Part shown: piece by piece, positions 26,923 through 36,376 of the stretch | Numbering within the stretch: the stretch's first letter is position 1 | How the letters are laid out: every line of letters begins with the position of its first letter | Source of the DNA: RGIG5612 sp045616165 | GTDB taxonomy: Bacteria > Bacillota > Clostridia > Lachnospirales > Lachnospiraceae | Reading direction: 5' to 3' | Length of the DNA: 64,000 nucleotides | Assembly: GCA_045616165.1 (NCBI GenBank) | Contig: JAZLGF010000049.1 | Span: 8,778-72,777, forward strand | Position numbers and translations under genes: made by a program | The notes under the pieces: generated by a model | Database searches by the model: none | Told to the model about the DNA's origin: nothing | What the model saw: only the letters and a program-made list of their open reading frames with translations

Positions 26923-28125
26923 CTAATAAAGTTTTTCTAATAGTCTTTCTTCTCGAATTAATTCAAGACTATTTATCATTTCTATAATTGCAAAATTTAT
27001 CCAGAATCCAATCATTGTTTCTGTTGCTATAAACACTCCTGCAACTGCTGTTGCTATGCCAATGGCAGTTGCTATGCTTGTCTTTTTTGTAAATGTTGTT
27101 TGTATTATCGTCATTATAAGTCCAACAAGTCCTGGTAATCCTAGCTGCATCCACACTTCTAGATATGTATTATGAGCTGGCAAATATATCCCTAAATTAT
27201 CTCCTATCATAGTTGCAGTATATGTTAATCCTTGTCCAATAATTGGGGAATTTTTTATCGTACTTAAAGCATTTATGCAATATTCAATTCTCGCATAATT
27301 ATTTGGATTTATGTATGACTCTATGCTAACTAATCTTAATAATCTATTTTTTGGCAAAAAAACTATTGCTATTATAATAATTGCTACAATAAATATTATC
27401 CCAATAATTACTCTTCTTTTAGTAATTATGCTTTTCCATGCCTTTATTATATAAACAATAATTCCCAATCCGACTGCGATAAAAGCCCCTCTGGATCCTG
27501 TAAGCACAATGCCTAATGCAATTATTATGAAACAAATTAAAATCACTATTTTTTCTTTTATATTTGCTGGCAAAAATAACCTTGCAAAAATAAAAATACA
27601 TGGCGCAACTAACATCAGTCCTAAAAAGTTTGGATCTATTAAATCTCCATTACCAACTTGTATCGTTAATCTTATTGTGTTTGGTCCATAAAAACTTTTT
27701 TGGAATACAATAATAAGCAAAGAAATAATCAGCGCCATGACAATATATAAATTTATCAATGTTCTTATCTGTTTTGGCGTCCATTTAATAGACCATAAAA
27801 CAAATAATGTTAATCCTATAAGAAGATAACTTAATAAGTATGCTTTTTGAGTTTCCTTTAAGTGAAAAAGCATAGTTAAAATAATAGAAAGTATTAAAAC
27901 AACTAATGACAAACAAGTTTTTCTTATGTATAGCGGATTCTTAATAAAATATATAATTGCTACAGCTAAAAATACTATTAGCGGAATATACATCCCCGAT
28001 ATATTTAAAAATCTTTCCGGATTAAAAACTTGTAATATTAATTCTAATCCTAAAAGAAACATTAATGCATATTTTAGTTTTTCATTTTTATCTGAGTTTT
28101 TAATGTCTAAAAATAACTCTTTCAT
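26923..28125 (-). CDS. O-antigen ligase/Wzy-like polymerase (second)
   Basis: 400 residues, about 10-12 membrane helices, with the outer loop typical of the Wzy_C/O-antigen ligase family: GSRGAFIAVGLGIIVYI, then NALSTIKNSPIIGQGLTYTA and LPAHNTYLEVWMQLGLPG with the conserved H-N-x-Y-L. It should link repeat units outside the membrane. Distinct from the enzyme at 14077, it fits with the second priming transferase at 32477 and LicD at 29687 as a separate glycan set. Only 13 nt separate it from the GT4 gene upstream. Confidence 0.82.
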   Translation of the reverse strand: MKELFLDIKNSDKNEKLKYALMFLLGLELILQVFNPERFLNISGMYIPLIVFLAVAIIYFIKNPLYIRKTCLSLVVLILSIILTMLFHLKETQKAYLLSYLLIGLTLFVLWSIKWTPKQIRTLINLYIVMALIISLLIIVFQKSFYGPNTIRLTIQVGNGDLIDPNFLGLMLVAPCIFIFARLFLPANIKEKIVILICFIIIALGIVLTGSRGAFIAVGLGIIVYIIKAWKSIITKRRVIIGIIFIVAIIIIAIVFLPKNRLLRLVSIESYINPNNYARIEYCINALSTIKNSPIIGQGLTYTATMIGDNLGIYLPAHNTYLEVWMQLGLPGLVGLIMTIIQTTFTKKTSIATAIGIATAVAGVFIATETMIGFWINFAIIEMINSLELIREERLLEKLY

Positions 28126-28138
28126 CTTATGCTTCCTA

Positions 28139-29206
28139 TTACTTTAATAATTCGTTGTAAACGTTTGATAATCTTTCAGAAATTTCGTTCCAACTAAAAT
28201 TTTCATCAATTAATTTGATAGCTTTTTGCGATTTTTCTTTAAGACTTTCTTTTTCTAAAATCGCTTTTTTTATCATTTCTGCTAATTTATCTATATTAGT
28301 TTCGCTTTTCCATCCTGCATTATATTGTTCAACAATATTTCCAAGATTTGTTCCGTCTGTAATTATGCACGGCATTCCTAAGCTAAGCGCTTCTAAAATG
28401 CCGACCGGCATTCCTTCATTTCTTGAAGTTTGAATAAAAATATCAGATTCAAAATATTTATTTATTTTTTCTTCACCACCTACTTGTTTATGAATAAAAA
28501 CAAGTTCTCCAAGATCTTTATCCGTTATTATTTTTTCAATTTGTTCTCTTCGGCCTAAAATATCTGGGCCATATATATCTAAAGTACAATTATTTTCTAA
28601 TAAAATTTCTTTGTTTTTTGCAAAAGCTTCTAGCATTATATCTATTCCTTTAATATAAACATCTAGTCTGCCTATATATATAAATTTTATTTTATCTTGA
28701 TTAAAAGAATTTTTAACTTTTTCTTGCTTTGGCACTCCGTTGGTGCATACAAATTTCTTTACGTCAAATTCTATACTATTTGCTTCTTCTTCAGAAAGGC
28801 AATGTATCGCTTTCGCATTATTGATAAATTTATTAAATAATAAAATATTGGCTGTAGTTTTTTTTAAATGCTTCTTTTTTTGTGCAACCTTATTCATTTC
28901 TGAATGTGGCACAATAATATAAGGTATTTTATTCTTTAATAAATCTTTATAAATCTGAATACTTTCAATATTGTAAAGTTCTTGAAATACTACTAAATCG
29001 GGTTTGTTAAACGGTTCAGGGAGTCTTTTAATATTAAATCCCTTTTTATATTCAAACTGTTTTTTAATTCCTTCAACCTTAAAATTGTTGTAATTTATTA
29101 ACGCAACTTCTGCGTTCTTTTCCTGGGCCTTTATGTATTGCGGTACAACTACATTTACCCCATTACAAAAATCATTATCTATTTTTGCAAAATCTAATAT
29201 TACCAT
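28139..29206 (-). CDS. GT4-family glycosyltransferase
   Basis: 355 residues. The C-terminal donor site includes KFIYIGRLDVYIKGIDIMLE and FIQTSRNEGMPVGILEALSL, a clear GT4 E-x7-E motif. The N-terminal half (IVPHSEMNKVAQKKKH) binds the acceptor. It abuts the acetyltransferase gene (stop at 29207) without spacer. It is part of the continuous 24694-35281 operon. The sugar donor is not predictable. Confidence 0.86.
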   Translation of the reverse strand: MVILDFAKIDNDFCNGVNVVVPQYIKAQEKNAEVALINYNNFKVEGIKKQFEYKKGFNIKRLPEPFNKPDLVVFQELYNIESIQIYKDLLKNKIPYIIVPHSEMNKVAQKKKHLKKTTANILLFNKFINNAKAIHCLSEEEANSIEFDVKKFVCTNGVPKQEKVKNSFNQDKIKFIYIGRLDVYIKGIDIMLEAFAKNKEILLENNCTLDIYGPDILGRREQIEKIITDKDLGELVFIHKQVGGEEKINKYFESDIFIQTSRNEGMPVGILEALSLGMPCIITDGTNLGNIVEQYNAGWKSETNIDKLAEMIKKAILEKESLKEKSQKAIKLIDENFSWNEISERLSNVYNELLK

Positions 29207-29683
29207 TTACTTAATTACATAGTTTCGATTGCTATATATTATTGTATTATCCAAAACTTCCCCGGCAATAACCGTTCCCGCTCCTATTACACAATTATTG
29301 CCTATTTTAGCTCCTTTTAAGATACAAACATTGCTTCCAATCCAACAATTATTTCCGATAAATACAGGTGCAACCGTAAATCCTTGTTGCTTTATTAAAC
29401 AATTTATATCATCATACTTATGATTATGATCATATATTTTTACATTTTCTCCAAACATACAATCGTTTCCAATTTCTATTCTCTCTAGCGAAGTAATTGA
29501 ACAATCATTATTAAAAAAGCATCCTTCCTTAATAATTACTTTCCCTTTCTTATCAATAAGAATGTTAAATCTTGATCTGCAAGAAAAACCTTTTCCTATA
29601 TGTATTTTCCTTCCATAGATACATTGGTACCATATTTTGCTAGAAAACGTATTTATCTTAAAAATTATTCTTTTAACTAACAT
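29207..29683 (-). CDS. Hexapeptide-repeat O-acetyltransferase
   Basis: 158 residues. From about residue 45 the chain is a left-handed beta-helix: GKVIIKEGCFFNNDC, IEIGNDCMFGENVKIYDHNH with the catalytic-type histidines, and PVFIGNNCWIGSNVCILKGA. This is the pattern of maltose/galactoside and capsule O-acetyltransferases (WcaF/WcaB-like). It likely decorates a hydroxyl of the repeat unit with acetate. Placed tightly between LicD and GT4 genes, with 3 nt or less on each side. Confidence 0.83.
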   Translation of the reverse strand: MLVKRIIFKINTFSSKIWYQCIYGRKIHIGKGFSCRSRFNILIDKKGKVIIKEGCFFNNDCSITSLERIEIGNDCMFGENVKIYDHNHKYDDINCLIKQQGFTVAPVFIGNNCWIGSNVCILKGAKIGNNCVIGAGTVIAGEVLDNTIIYSNRNYVIK

Positions 29684-29686
29684 TTT

Positions 29687-30517
29687 TTATCTTTCAATAT
29701 TATTTTCGTTTAAATATGCTTTATTTAAGTCTATGTAAATAAAATCATGTCCCGAATTTCTTTTATCTTCTGGAGGAAGTTTCTTCCAATCTCCGTATAA
29801 TTGACTTAAAAACGAATCAATATTATTAGGTCCTTTCACCCTTAAGCCTTCAAATTCATATTCCCTTATAGGAAAAATAATATTTTTATTGTATATTTCT
29901 TGTTCAGCGTCATGAACACCAACATATGCGGCTATATATTTAGAAGAATCAAAATCTTTACACGCGACCTCTTCATCAAATTTGCATACAAGTTTTTTAG
30001 TATTTACAATACATTCCGGAATTGCTCTTGATAAAATTATTGAGGCGTTTTTCCACCATTTTCGTTCTTTTCTTACAACGGAAGTTCTTGTCGCAATAAA
30101 CATATTTTTATAATAAAATTTTTTAAATGTTTTTTTTGCTTCCTCTAAATCATTTCCTATTCCGTCAACTGGAAAAATATCTAAAAACAATCCTCTTTTA
30201 CACTTTGTTCTTACTTTCTCAATTGCTGTAGTTTCTGTATCATATATTTTTGCATTTAAATATAAGTAATCTTTATTTTCAGAACAGGGGGGTTCTAAAA
30301 CATATTTTCCTTGTCTATCCTTCATTAATTCGCAAAGCTTTTCGTAGTCTGGTCTAGGCATTCCTACATCTATGTCGTCGTCCCATGGAATAAACCCTTT
30401 ATGCCTTTTTGCTCCTAATGCAGTACCTCCGGTAACATAATAGGATAGTCCGTTCTCATCACAAAATTCATCAAACCATTTAAGTATATTAAGCAAGTTT
30501 TTCTGAATTTCATTCAT
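29687..30517 (-). CDS. licD: LicD-family phosphotransferase
   Basis: 276 residues. The diagnostic stretch is GLSYYVTGGTALGAKRHKGF followed by IPWDDDIDVGMPRPDYEKL, a nucleotidyltransferase-like active site. LicD proteins move phosphocholine or a related phospho-alcohol from its CDP carrier to a glycan. No cytidylyltransferase or choline kinase is visible in the window, so the donor must be made elsewhere. It overlaps the GT2 gene upstream by 8 nt and is inside the operon. The transferred group is uncertain: CDP-choline, CDP-glycerol or CDP-ribitol are possible. Confidence 0.85.
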   Translation of the reverse strand: MNEIQKNLLNILKWFDEFCDENGLSYYVTGGTALGAKRHKGFIPWDDDIDVGMPRPDYEKLCELMKDRQGKYVLEPPCSENKDYLYLNAKIYDTETTAIEKVRTKCKRGLFLDIFPVDGIGNDLEEAKKTFKKFYYKNMFIATRTSVVRKERKWWKNASIILSRAIPECIVNTKKLVCKFDEEVACKDFDSSKYIAAYVGVHDAEQEIYNKNIIFPIREYEFEGLRVKGPNNIDSFLSQLYGDWKKLPPEDKRNSGHDFIYIDLNKAYLNENNIER

Positions 30518-31481
30518 TTGTTTTTCCTCTATGTTTTATATCTGATAAAATCTTCCAAACTTTAGGATGATTTATCATAAATATTTCTTTTGTGCTGGCT
30601 ATTTTTTTCTCAATGTGAAATATATCTTTAACTTTATTCTTTGTTTCTTTAAGTCTTTGCTTTTCTTCTTTACTCCGTGGAATAAATTTGCTAACTATAT
30701 TTCCGTACATATAAGCAACATTTGTTAACAATGGTTTTTTCAGCTCATTCAACCCTGTTTCTAGGTAGAAATAATATCTATCTATCATTGAATCAATAGC
30801 ATCTAATCGTTTAACTGTTAATTTAGATTTTGTAATACTATTGTTTCTGATAATATAGTGATAATGCGGTTTTTCTATCGTTACTATCTTATTACATCTA
30901 TCAAATATTTTATGAACAACAAACTCATCTTCATGTATTTTTCCTTCAGGAAATTTTATATCATTAAAAATTGTGTTTTCATAAAGTTTTGAACAAGAAA
31001 TAACATATTTCCATCCATCTTCATCATATAGCTTTTCTTGGGCTTGTGATGATGTAAGCACTTCTTCCTTATAACAAATCTCTTCTATTTTTCCATCAGT
31101 ATCTTTTGTAATACCGCATATAGCTACGTTTGCATTTTCCTTTTTTATCGCTGTGTATAAACTTTCAAGTGTTTCTTTTTCAATCCAATCGTCACTATCC
31201 AAAAAGAAAATATATTCACCTGTTGCATTATCTAATCCCGTATTTCTTGCTGCTGAAAGTCCTCCATTTTTACGATGTAAAACCTTTATTCGTGTATCTT
31301 TCTCTTTCCATTCATCACAAATTTTTCCAGAAGAATCTTCGGATCCATCATCAACAAGTATTATTTCTATGTTTTCATATGTTTGACTAGTAACACTTTC
31401 AACGCATGTATTTAGTTGCTGTTCTACGTTATAAACAGGAATAATTACGCTTATTAAATTATCATTTGACAAGTCTTTCAT
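30510..31481 (-). CDS. GT2-family glycosyltransferase
   Basis: 323 residues. Motifs: LISVIIPVYNVEQQLNTCVE, ILVDDGSEDSSGKICDEW, RKNGGLSAARNTGLDNATGE and FFLDSDDWIEKETLE, followed by the EpsJ/CpsI-like C-terminal part (SCSKLYENTIFNDIKFPEGK). It is 3 nt from the next gene upstream. Together with 24964, 25977 and 31485 it belongs to the GT2 set of this operon. Donor unknown. Confidence 0.87.
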   Translation of the reverse strand: MKDLSNDNLISVIIPVYNVEQQLNTCVESVTSQTYENIEIILVDDGSEDSSGKICDEWKEKDTRIKVLHRKNGGLSAARNTGLDNATGEYIFFLDSDDWIEKETLESLYTAIKKENANVAICGITKDTDGKIEEICYKEEVLTSSQAQEKLYDEDGWKYVISCSKLYENTIFNDIKFPEGKIHEDEFVVHKIFDRCNKIVTIEKPHYHYIIRNNSITKSKLTVKRLDAIDSMIDRYYFYLETGLNELKKPLLTNVAYMYGNIVSKFIPRSKEEKQRLKETKNKVKDIFHIEKKIASTKEIFMINHPKVWKILSDIKHRGKTNE

Positions 31482-31484
31482 AAT

Positions 31485-32480
31485 TTATAATTTGCTAAAT
31501 ATCCCTATCAACGTCCCGGCTCCATAGGCTACATGCATTACAAAAAATATTCCTGGCAGTGTTAAATTAGTAAGCCTAAATTTTTTTCTAATCGAATCTA
31601 TAACTGTAAACACAATCCCACATACAATATATAATCCCATCATTACGATTAAAAGCCACGAAAATCCAACTACTGCAATAACTATCGTTACAATAAGCGC
31701 CAAAACAAATATAAGTGGAACGAAATGGAAAAGTGAAAAGCATTTAGGATTTATCTTTAGGGTTTTTCCTATCCAAAGTCCGTTTCTATATTTTTGTTTT
31801 ATCATCTGCTTAAAATTAGGTCTTATATATTCAAAACTTTCTATTTCCGGTGTATAGCAAATCTTATATCCCGCTTCGCTAATTCTTTGACTCATATCAT
31901 TGTCTTCGGTATAGCGTAGCTTTTCGTTATACAAGCCCACTTTTTCATATACTTCTCTTCTATACATTCCGTGGAAGATTGAGCTTACATAGGCTTTTTT
32001 ATCTTGAGTTCTATACGGAGCTACTCCACTTCCAAATTTTGATTCTTCTGCTAAAAGTAGAGTTTCTTTCCATGAAGTTATCTCATCTATTATATTTGGC
32101 CTTGGGCCTCCCGTTACTTTTTCGCCTTCTTCTTGAAATTTAACGTTTTGCGAAATAAAATTTTTAGGTATTCTTGCATGTGCATCTATTCTGCAAATAG
32201 CCTCTCCCGTATAGTTCTTAAGCATTACGTTACAACCTTGTGGAAGGTATTGTCCCGGGTTATCTAATATTTTTATTTCGCAAAATCTTTTATCTTCTAG
32301 TAAACTCTCGTCTTCTTTTTTAAATTCTTCGAAACATTTTTTTGTTTCATCTTTTGAATTACTATCTATTAATAAAATCTCTATCTTATTATGCGGATAA
32401 TCTTGCTCTTTTATTGAATTAAAAAGAGTAGGCAAATATTTTTCTTCATTATACGCAACTATTCCTATGCTTACTTTCAT
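31485..32480 (-). CDS. GT2-family glycosyltransferase with C-terminal membrane segments (ExoA-like)
   Basis: 331 residues. The N-terminal GT-A domain (VSIGIVAYNEEKYLPTLFNS, EILLIDSNSKDETKK, RIDAHARIP) is followed by about three membrane helices (FVPLIFVLALIVTIVIAVVG and on to the end). This layout is that of ExoA-like succinoglycan enzymes that add an early sugar at the membrane. Its ATG overlaps the stop of the priming transferase by 4 nt, consistent with adding the second sugar after priming. Confidence 0.85.
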   Translation of the reverse strand: MKVSIGIVAYNEEKYLPTLFNSIKEQDYPHNKIEILLIDSNSKDETKKCFEEFKKEDESLLEDKRFCEIKILDNPGQYLPQGCNVMLKNYTGEAICRIDAHARIPKNFISQNVKFQEEGEKVTGGPRPNIIDEITSWKETLLLAEESKFGSGVAPYRTQDKKAYVSSIFHGMYRREVYEKVGLYNEKLRYTEDNDMSQRISEAGYKICYTPEIESFEYIRPNFKQMIKQKYRNGLWIGKTLKINPKCFSLFHFVPLIFVLALIVTIVIAVVGFSWLLIVMMGLYIVCGIVFTVIDSIRKKFRLTNLTLPGIFFVMHVAYGAGTLIGIFSKL

Positions 32481-33226
32481 TTAATTTCAAAGTCTTCTTC
32501 TTTGTATTCTTTTCCTAATACGCTCCAAACGGAATACCACATAACTCGGCACTCGTATCCGAATGTAAACTTCTTTAAGCTTCGTAAATTATATTTCATC
32601 TTCATCGGAAGAATCTCTTCTACGTAATACTTATCTTCGTCGAAAACTTCTTTCTTACTTTCGGCTTCTTCTTTTGCTTTACTTATAAGCTTATCTTCGT
32701 CCTTAAAAAAGATACTGCATTCGCTCGTAGCTCCGGCCGGGAGTAAAAGAGTTGCTAACATCTCCGGTGTATATTTATCTACGTACTTAGGAACTTCTGG
32801 TCTTGTTCCTACGAAAGTCATCTTTCCTCTTAAAATATCTAGTACCTGGCAAAATTCATCAGCTCTTATCTTTCTAACAAATTTTCCAACTTTAGTTATT
32901 CTAGAATCCTCACCAATCGTTAAGCTAGTTCCTTTTTTTTCGGCGTCTTGCACCATAGATCTAAACTTAAAAATTCTAAATTTTTCTCCGTAGCGAGTTA
33001 TTCTTATTTGTCTAAAGAAAACGGGACCTTTACTATCTATAACTATTGCGATAGATACGCCTAACATAAAAAGGAAAATCACTACTAAAATAATAAAGGC
33101 AACGACTATATCAAACAAACGCTTAATAACTAAATCCGCGCGCCTTTTATTTAGTATATCGTAGTATTCTCTTACTTCTGGAATTTGCATAAACTCCGGA
33201 AGCTCTTCCCATTTTCTTAAAATCAT
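32477..33226 (-). CDS. Undecaprenyl-phosphate sugar phosphotransferase (second priming enzyme)
   Basis: 249 residues. One membrane hairpin (IVVAFIILVVIFLFMLGVSI) and the priming transferase core: FRQIRITRYGEKFRIFKFRS, KIRADEFCQVLDILRGKMTF and VGTRPEVP. The usual SLDELPQ is changed to RADEFCQ, but the Asp-Glu pair remains. The C-terminus (from about 150, LLPAGATSECSIFFKDEDKL) differs from the usual RPG(L/I)TG(W/L) motif, so donor preference may be unusual. It starts with an ATGA overlap after the DegT aminotransferase, suggesting that enzyme makes its sugar. Confidence 0.85.
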   Translation of the reverse strand: MILRKWEELPEFMQIPEVREYYDILNKRRADLVIKRLFDIVVAFIILVVIFLFMLGVSIAIVIDSKGPVFFRQIRITRYGEKFRIFKFRSMVQDAEKKGTSLTIGEDSRITKVGKFVRKIRADEFCQVLDILRGKMTFVGTRPEVPKYVDKYTPEMLATLLLPAGATSECSIFFKDEDKLISKAKEEAESKKEVFDEDKYYVEEILPMKMKYNLRSLKKFTFGYECRVMWYSVWSVLGKEYKEEDFEIK

Positions 33227-34464
33227 TTATTAAACTTCTCAACTAACTTTGTAAACTTTTCAATTATGTAATCTACTTCTTCATCGGTAAGCAATGTATG
33301 TAATGGAAGTGTTATTTCTCCCGCATAAATCCTATAAGCATTTTGGAAATCTTTAATGTCGTATCCTAATTCTTTATACGCAGTCATCATCGGAAGTGGT
33401 TTGTAGTGTACGTTACAAGCAATTCCTTCTTCTGCCATATCTACAATAAGCTGATTTCTTCTAGCTATTAACTCTTCGTAAGTTTCGCCTTCTTTTTTAG
33501 GAATACGGGCTATATACAAATGGCATGAACTTGTATGCTCATCTGTTAAGTGTGGTAATGCCGCTACTTCTAACGGCTTAAAGGCTGTGTCATAGCGTTT
33601 TACTATTTCCTGACGACGTTTTAGCATTCCTTCATAACGTTCTAATTGAGCTAAACCGAGTGCCGCCATAATATCCGTCATATTGCATTTATAATATGTT
33701 CCTACTACGTCATATTCCCAGTTTTTTATCTTTGATTTTGAAAACGCGTCTTTATCCTGGCCATGTAGTGCAAGTATTTGTGCCATCTTGAAAATTTCTT
33801 TGTCTAAATCTTCATTAAGCTTCCAAGTAAACGCTCCGCCTTCTGCTGTTGTGAGGTTTTTAACTGCGTGGAAACTAAATGTAGTAAAGTCTGACTGGTG
33901 GCCAACCTTTTCGCCTTTATATTCAGCTCCAAGAGCGTGTGCCGCATCTTCTACTATTACTATTCTTCCGATAGATTGTTGGATTTTTGCTCCTAGGCTA
34001 TCGCCGTATTTAGGTCTAAATAAATCTTTCTTTGCTTCTACAATTTCTTTTATTTTATCGTAATCACAAGGAACTCCTGCTAGTGATACTGGAATAATTG
34101 CTTTTGTATTTTTATTAATCGCGTTTGCAACCTTCTCATAGTCCATCTCAAGACTATCTCTTTGGCTATCTATAAGTATAGGTGTTGCACCTACGTGCTC
34201 TATAACTGATGCGGACGCAGTGTAAGTATAAGCCGGAACGATTACTTCGTTTCCCGGTCCAATTCCTAATATTCTTAGGACTGTTTCTGCGCATGCTGTC
34301 TGACTATTTAAGCAAACCATTTTTTTAACGCCTATATAGTTCGCTAATTTTTCTCCAAACTCTTTTACTTTTGGTCCCGATGTAATCCAGCCGGATTTTA
34401 AGACCTCTGTAACATACTGAATTTCTTTTTCGCCTATATCTGGTGGCGAGAATTTGATATTCAT
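33223..34464 (-). CDS. DegT/DnrJ/EryC1 aminotransferase (4-amino-sugar type)
   Basis: 413 residues. NIKFSPPDIGEKEIQYVTEV and LKSGWITSGPKVKEFGEKLA are typical of PglE/ArnB-like enzymes. PLP site: VIVEDAAHALGAEYKG and FTTFSFHAVKNLTTAEGGAF, where the lysine binds the cofactor. With the WbpM-like 4,6-dehydratase at 43773 it could make UDP-4-amino-4,6-dideoxy-GlcNAc, the precursor of bacillosamine-type sugars. Coupled (4-nt overlap) to the priming transferase. Other 4-keto sugars are possible substrates. Confidence 0.85.
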   Translation of the reverse strand: MNIKFSPPDIGEKEIQYVTEVLKSGWITSGPKVKEFGEKLANYIGVKKMVCLNSQTACAETVLRILGIGPGNEVIVPAYTYTASASVIEHVGATPILIDSQRDSLEMDYEKVANAINKNTKAIIPVSLAGVPCDYDKIKEIVEAKKDLFRPKYGDSLGAKIQQSIGRIVIVEDAAHALGAEYKGEKVGHQSDFTTFSFHAVKNLTTAEGGAFTWKLNEDLDKEIFKMAQILALHGQDKDAFSKSKIKNWEYDVVGTYYKCNMTDIMAALGLAQLERYEGMLKRRQEIVKRYDTAFKPLEVAALPHLTDEHTSSCHLYIARIPKKEGETYEELIARRNQLIVDMAEEGIACNVHYKPLPMMTAYKELGYDIKDFQNAYRIYAGEITLPLHTLLTDEEVDYIIEKFTKLVEKFNK

Positions 34465-34480
34465 ACTTACTCCTTACTAT

Positions 34481-35281
34481 TTAAAAACTTGCTTTATATT
34501 TCTTTTTAAGGAATTTTGCTTTTAAGAAAGCTCGTCCCTTATTCCACCAATTTACTTTTTCCGTATAGATATACGGAATTTCCATTATCTCATCTTTTTT
34601 TAATGTGCCTTCTTCTATCTTTTTATCTAGCCAAACATTAAAAATGATTTCCGATACTCTGCCATAAAATCTGCTCTCAAATGCGCTTAAATTCGCACTA
34701 TCTACTCTTTTTTCTAGTTCAAACAAAATATCGAAAACCCACCTGCAATATTCGCTAAGCAATTCCTTTTGCATAATCATCATATTGAACATATATCCCG
34801 ATCTCTTATTTACTATCTTTTCAAAACTTTCAATATACTCTGGATATTTTTCTTCTATGATTTCTTTTGTTTTATCTAATTCCTCTACGCGATGCGTATG
34901 GGCATAATGGCTATATAGTGTTTCTATGTAATATCTTCTTTTGCTAGGAACAAAAACTTTTACTTTTCCTAAATATTGTTTTAACTCTTCGTAAGATAAA
35001 ACTCCGTCAAATCCTAACTTTTTGTTTTTAGCAAAATGCCTTCTATAATGAGCTAGACCGATATAATCTGCGTCTAAATTTTTCCACGCCCAATATAGAC
35101 CTGTTAATTCACAAAAGCCTAGGTTTTTATTCGAAATATTTTCGCCAGTATTATCTTTTTCAAATCCAAAGTCTTCACTGCTTAGTTCTGCTCCAACGTG
35201 AAGCGGAACATACAAAAAATCTTTTGGCATTATATATCGTTTATGTGTCGCAATTATGACTTTTGCTGAATAATTTCCCAT
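34481..35281 (-). CDS. DUF4422 glycosyltransferase, first gene of the operon
   Basis: 266 residues. VIIATHKRYIMPKDFLYVPL, GFCELTGLYWAWKNLDADYI and GLAHYRRHFA are hallmarks of the DUF4422 glycosyltransferase family seen in capsule loci. The donor is not known; several family members are annotated as galactofuranose or rhamnan enzymes without proof. It is the 5'-most gene of the minus-strand operon and lies behind a good promoter at 35329-35358. No strong ribosome site is near the ATG; the nearest is GAGGA about 20 nt upstream. Confidence 0.85.
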   Translation of the reverse strand: MGNYSAKVIIATHKRYIMPKDFLYVPLHVGAELSSEDFGFEKDNTGENISNKNLGFCELTGLYWAWKNLDADYIGLAHYRRHFAKNKKLGFDGVLSYEELKQYLGKVKVFVPSKRRYYIETLYSHYAHTHRVEELDKTKEIIEEKYPEYIESFEKIVNKRSGYMFNMMIMQKELLSEYCRWVFDILFELEKRVDSANLSAFESRFYGRVSEIIFNVWLDKKIEEGTLKKDEIMEIPYIYTEKVNWWNKGRAFLKAKFLKKKYKASF

Positions 35282-35328
35282 AAATAATCTATTCTAAATT
35301 TCCTCAAAAGGACATATTTTAACGATTA

Positions 35329-35358
35329 ATTATACAACACATCTCACCTATTTGTCCA
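35329..35358 (-). promoter_or_regulatory. Promoter of the large glycan operon
   Basis: Minus strand: TGGACA (35353-35358), 18-nt spacer, TATAAT (35329-35334). Transcription would begin about 40 nt before the DUF4422 start codon at 35281. It is back to back with the plus-strand promoter at 35390. Confidence 0.6.
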
Positions 35359-35389
35359 TTTTTGCTAAATCCTGCACATGTATAAATTC

Positions 35390-35419
35390 TTGTCTTTTAT
35401 ACATCTATTGCTTTATAAT
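35390..35419 (+). promoter_or_regulatory. Promoter giving a probable leaderless transcript of the GT2 gene
   Basis: TTGTCT (35390-35395), 18-nt spacer, TATAAT (35414-35419). Only GCTCCT separates the -10 box from the ATG at 35426, so the expected start site is at or next to the A of the ATG. No ribosome site is possible in that layout. Confidence 0.65.
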
Positions 35420-35425
35420 GCTCCT

Positions 35426-36376
35426 ATGAAAGTTTTAGCAGTAATTGTTACATATAATAGACTCAATATGTTAAAAGAGTGCCTTAAAAAAATTAAGGCA
35501 CAATCTTTTTCTTGTGATTGTTTAATCGTTGATAATGCCAGCACCGATGACACAGCTTCTTGGTGTAAAAGCTTTATTTTGGAAGAACCTGGCACAAAGT
35601 TCATGTACGAAAATACTGATGGCAATATAGGTGGCGCCGGCGGTTTTAACTATGGTATAAAAAGAGCCTATGAGTTGGGCTATGATTATGCTTGGGTAAT
35701 GGATGACGATGCTTTTGCTAATTCCGATGCTCTCGAAAAATTAATGGATGCTGACAAGGCTCTGGGTGGCCCTAGAAATTACGGCTTTGTAGCCAGCGTA
35801 GTTCTTTGGACCGATGGCAATATTTGTCTCATGAATCGTCAAAGGAAAAAAGATGGACCATTACTAGGAAAGAATTCTAAGATTGCCATTCAGGAAGTTT
35901 ATGCTGCTAAAACTTCTAGCAATAAACTTATACCTATCGTAACTTCAACTTTCGTTTCTTTATTGATTCCTATAAGCACTGTTAAAAAAGTAGGCTTACC
36001 TATTAAGGAGTTTTTTATATGGTGTGACGATATCGAATATACTCGCCGAATTTCATGTAAGTATAATATGCCATGCTACAGCGTTTTAGATAGCCAGATT
36101 ACTCACAAAACAAAAAACAACACTGGCAGCGATTTAGCTACAGATAGCGAAGATCGAATTGATAGATATAAATATGCTATAAGAAATACCAATTATTATT
36201 ATAGGCATATGGGCTTTATTGGATGGATGGCTTTACTTTATTATATTGTTAAAAACAACCTATCTATTCTCCTAAAGTCAAAAAATAATAAGTTAAAAAG
36301 ATTCAAAGTCTTTTGGAAAAGTTTAATAGATGGATTTAAATTTAACCCAAAAATCGAAAAAATTTATCATGAATAA
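35426..36376 (+). CDS. GT2-family glycosyltransferase (galactofuranosyltransferase-like)
   Basis: 316 residues from the ATG at 35426; the frame is open further upstream, but the protein family begins at KVLAVIVTYNRLNMLKECLK and the -10 box lies just ahead. Further motifs: CLIVDNASTDDTASW, GNIGGAGGFNYGIKRAYE and WVMDDDAF (metal site), then DIEYTRRISCKYNMPCY. The GGAGGF pattern is that of GlfT/rhamnosyltransferase-like GT2 enzymes. Divergent from the main operon. It overlaps the LtaS-like gene by ATGAATAA, so the two are translated as a pair. Confidence 0.85.
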   Translation: MKVLAVIVTYNRLNMLKECLKKIKAQSFSCDCLIVDNASTDDTASWCKSFILEEPGTKFMYENTDGNIGGAGGFNYGIKRAYELGYDYAWVMDDDAFANSDALEKLMDADKALGGPRNYGFVASVVLWTDGNICLMNRQRKKDGPLLGKNSKIAIQEVYAAKTSSNKLIPIVTSTFVSLLIPISTVKKVGLPIKEFFIWCDDIEYTRRISCKYNMPCYSVLDSQITHKTKNNTGSDLATDSEDRIDRYKYAIRNTNYYYRHMGFIGWMALLYYIVKNNLSILLKSKNNKLKRFKVFWKSLIDGFKFNPKIEKIYHE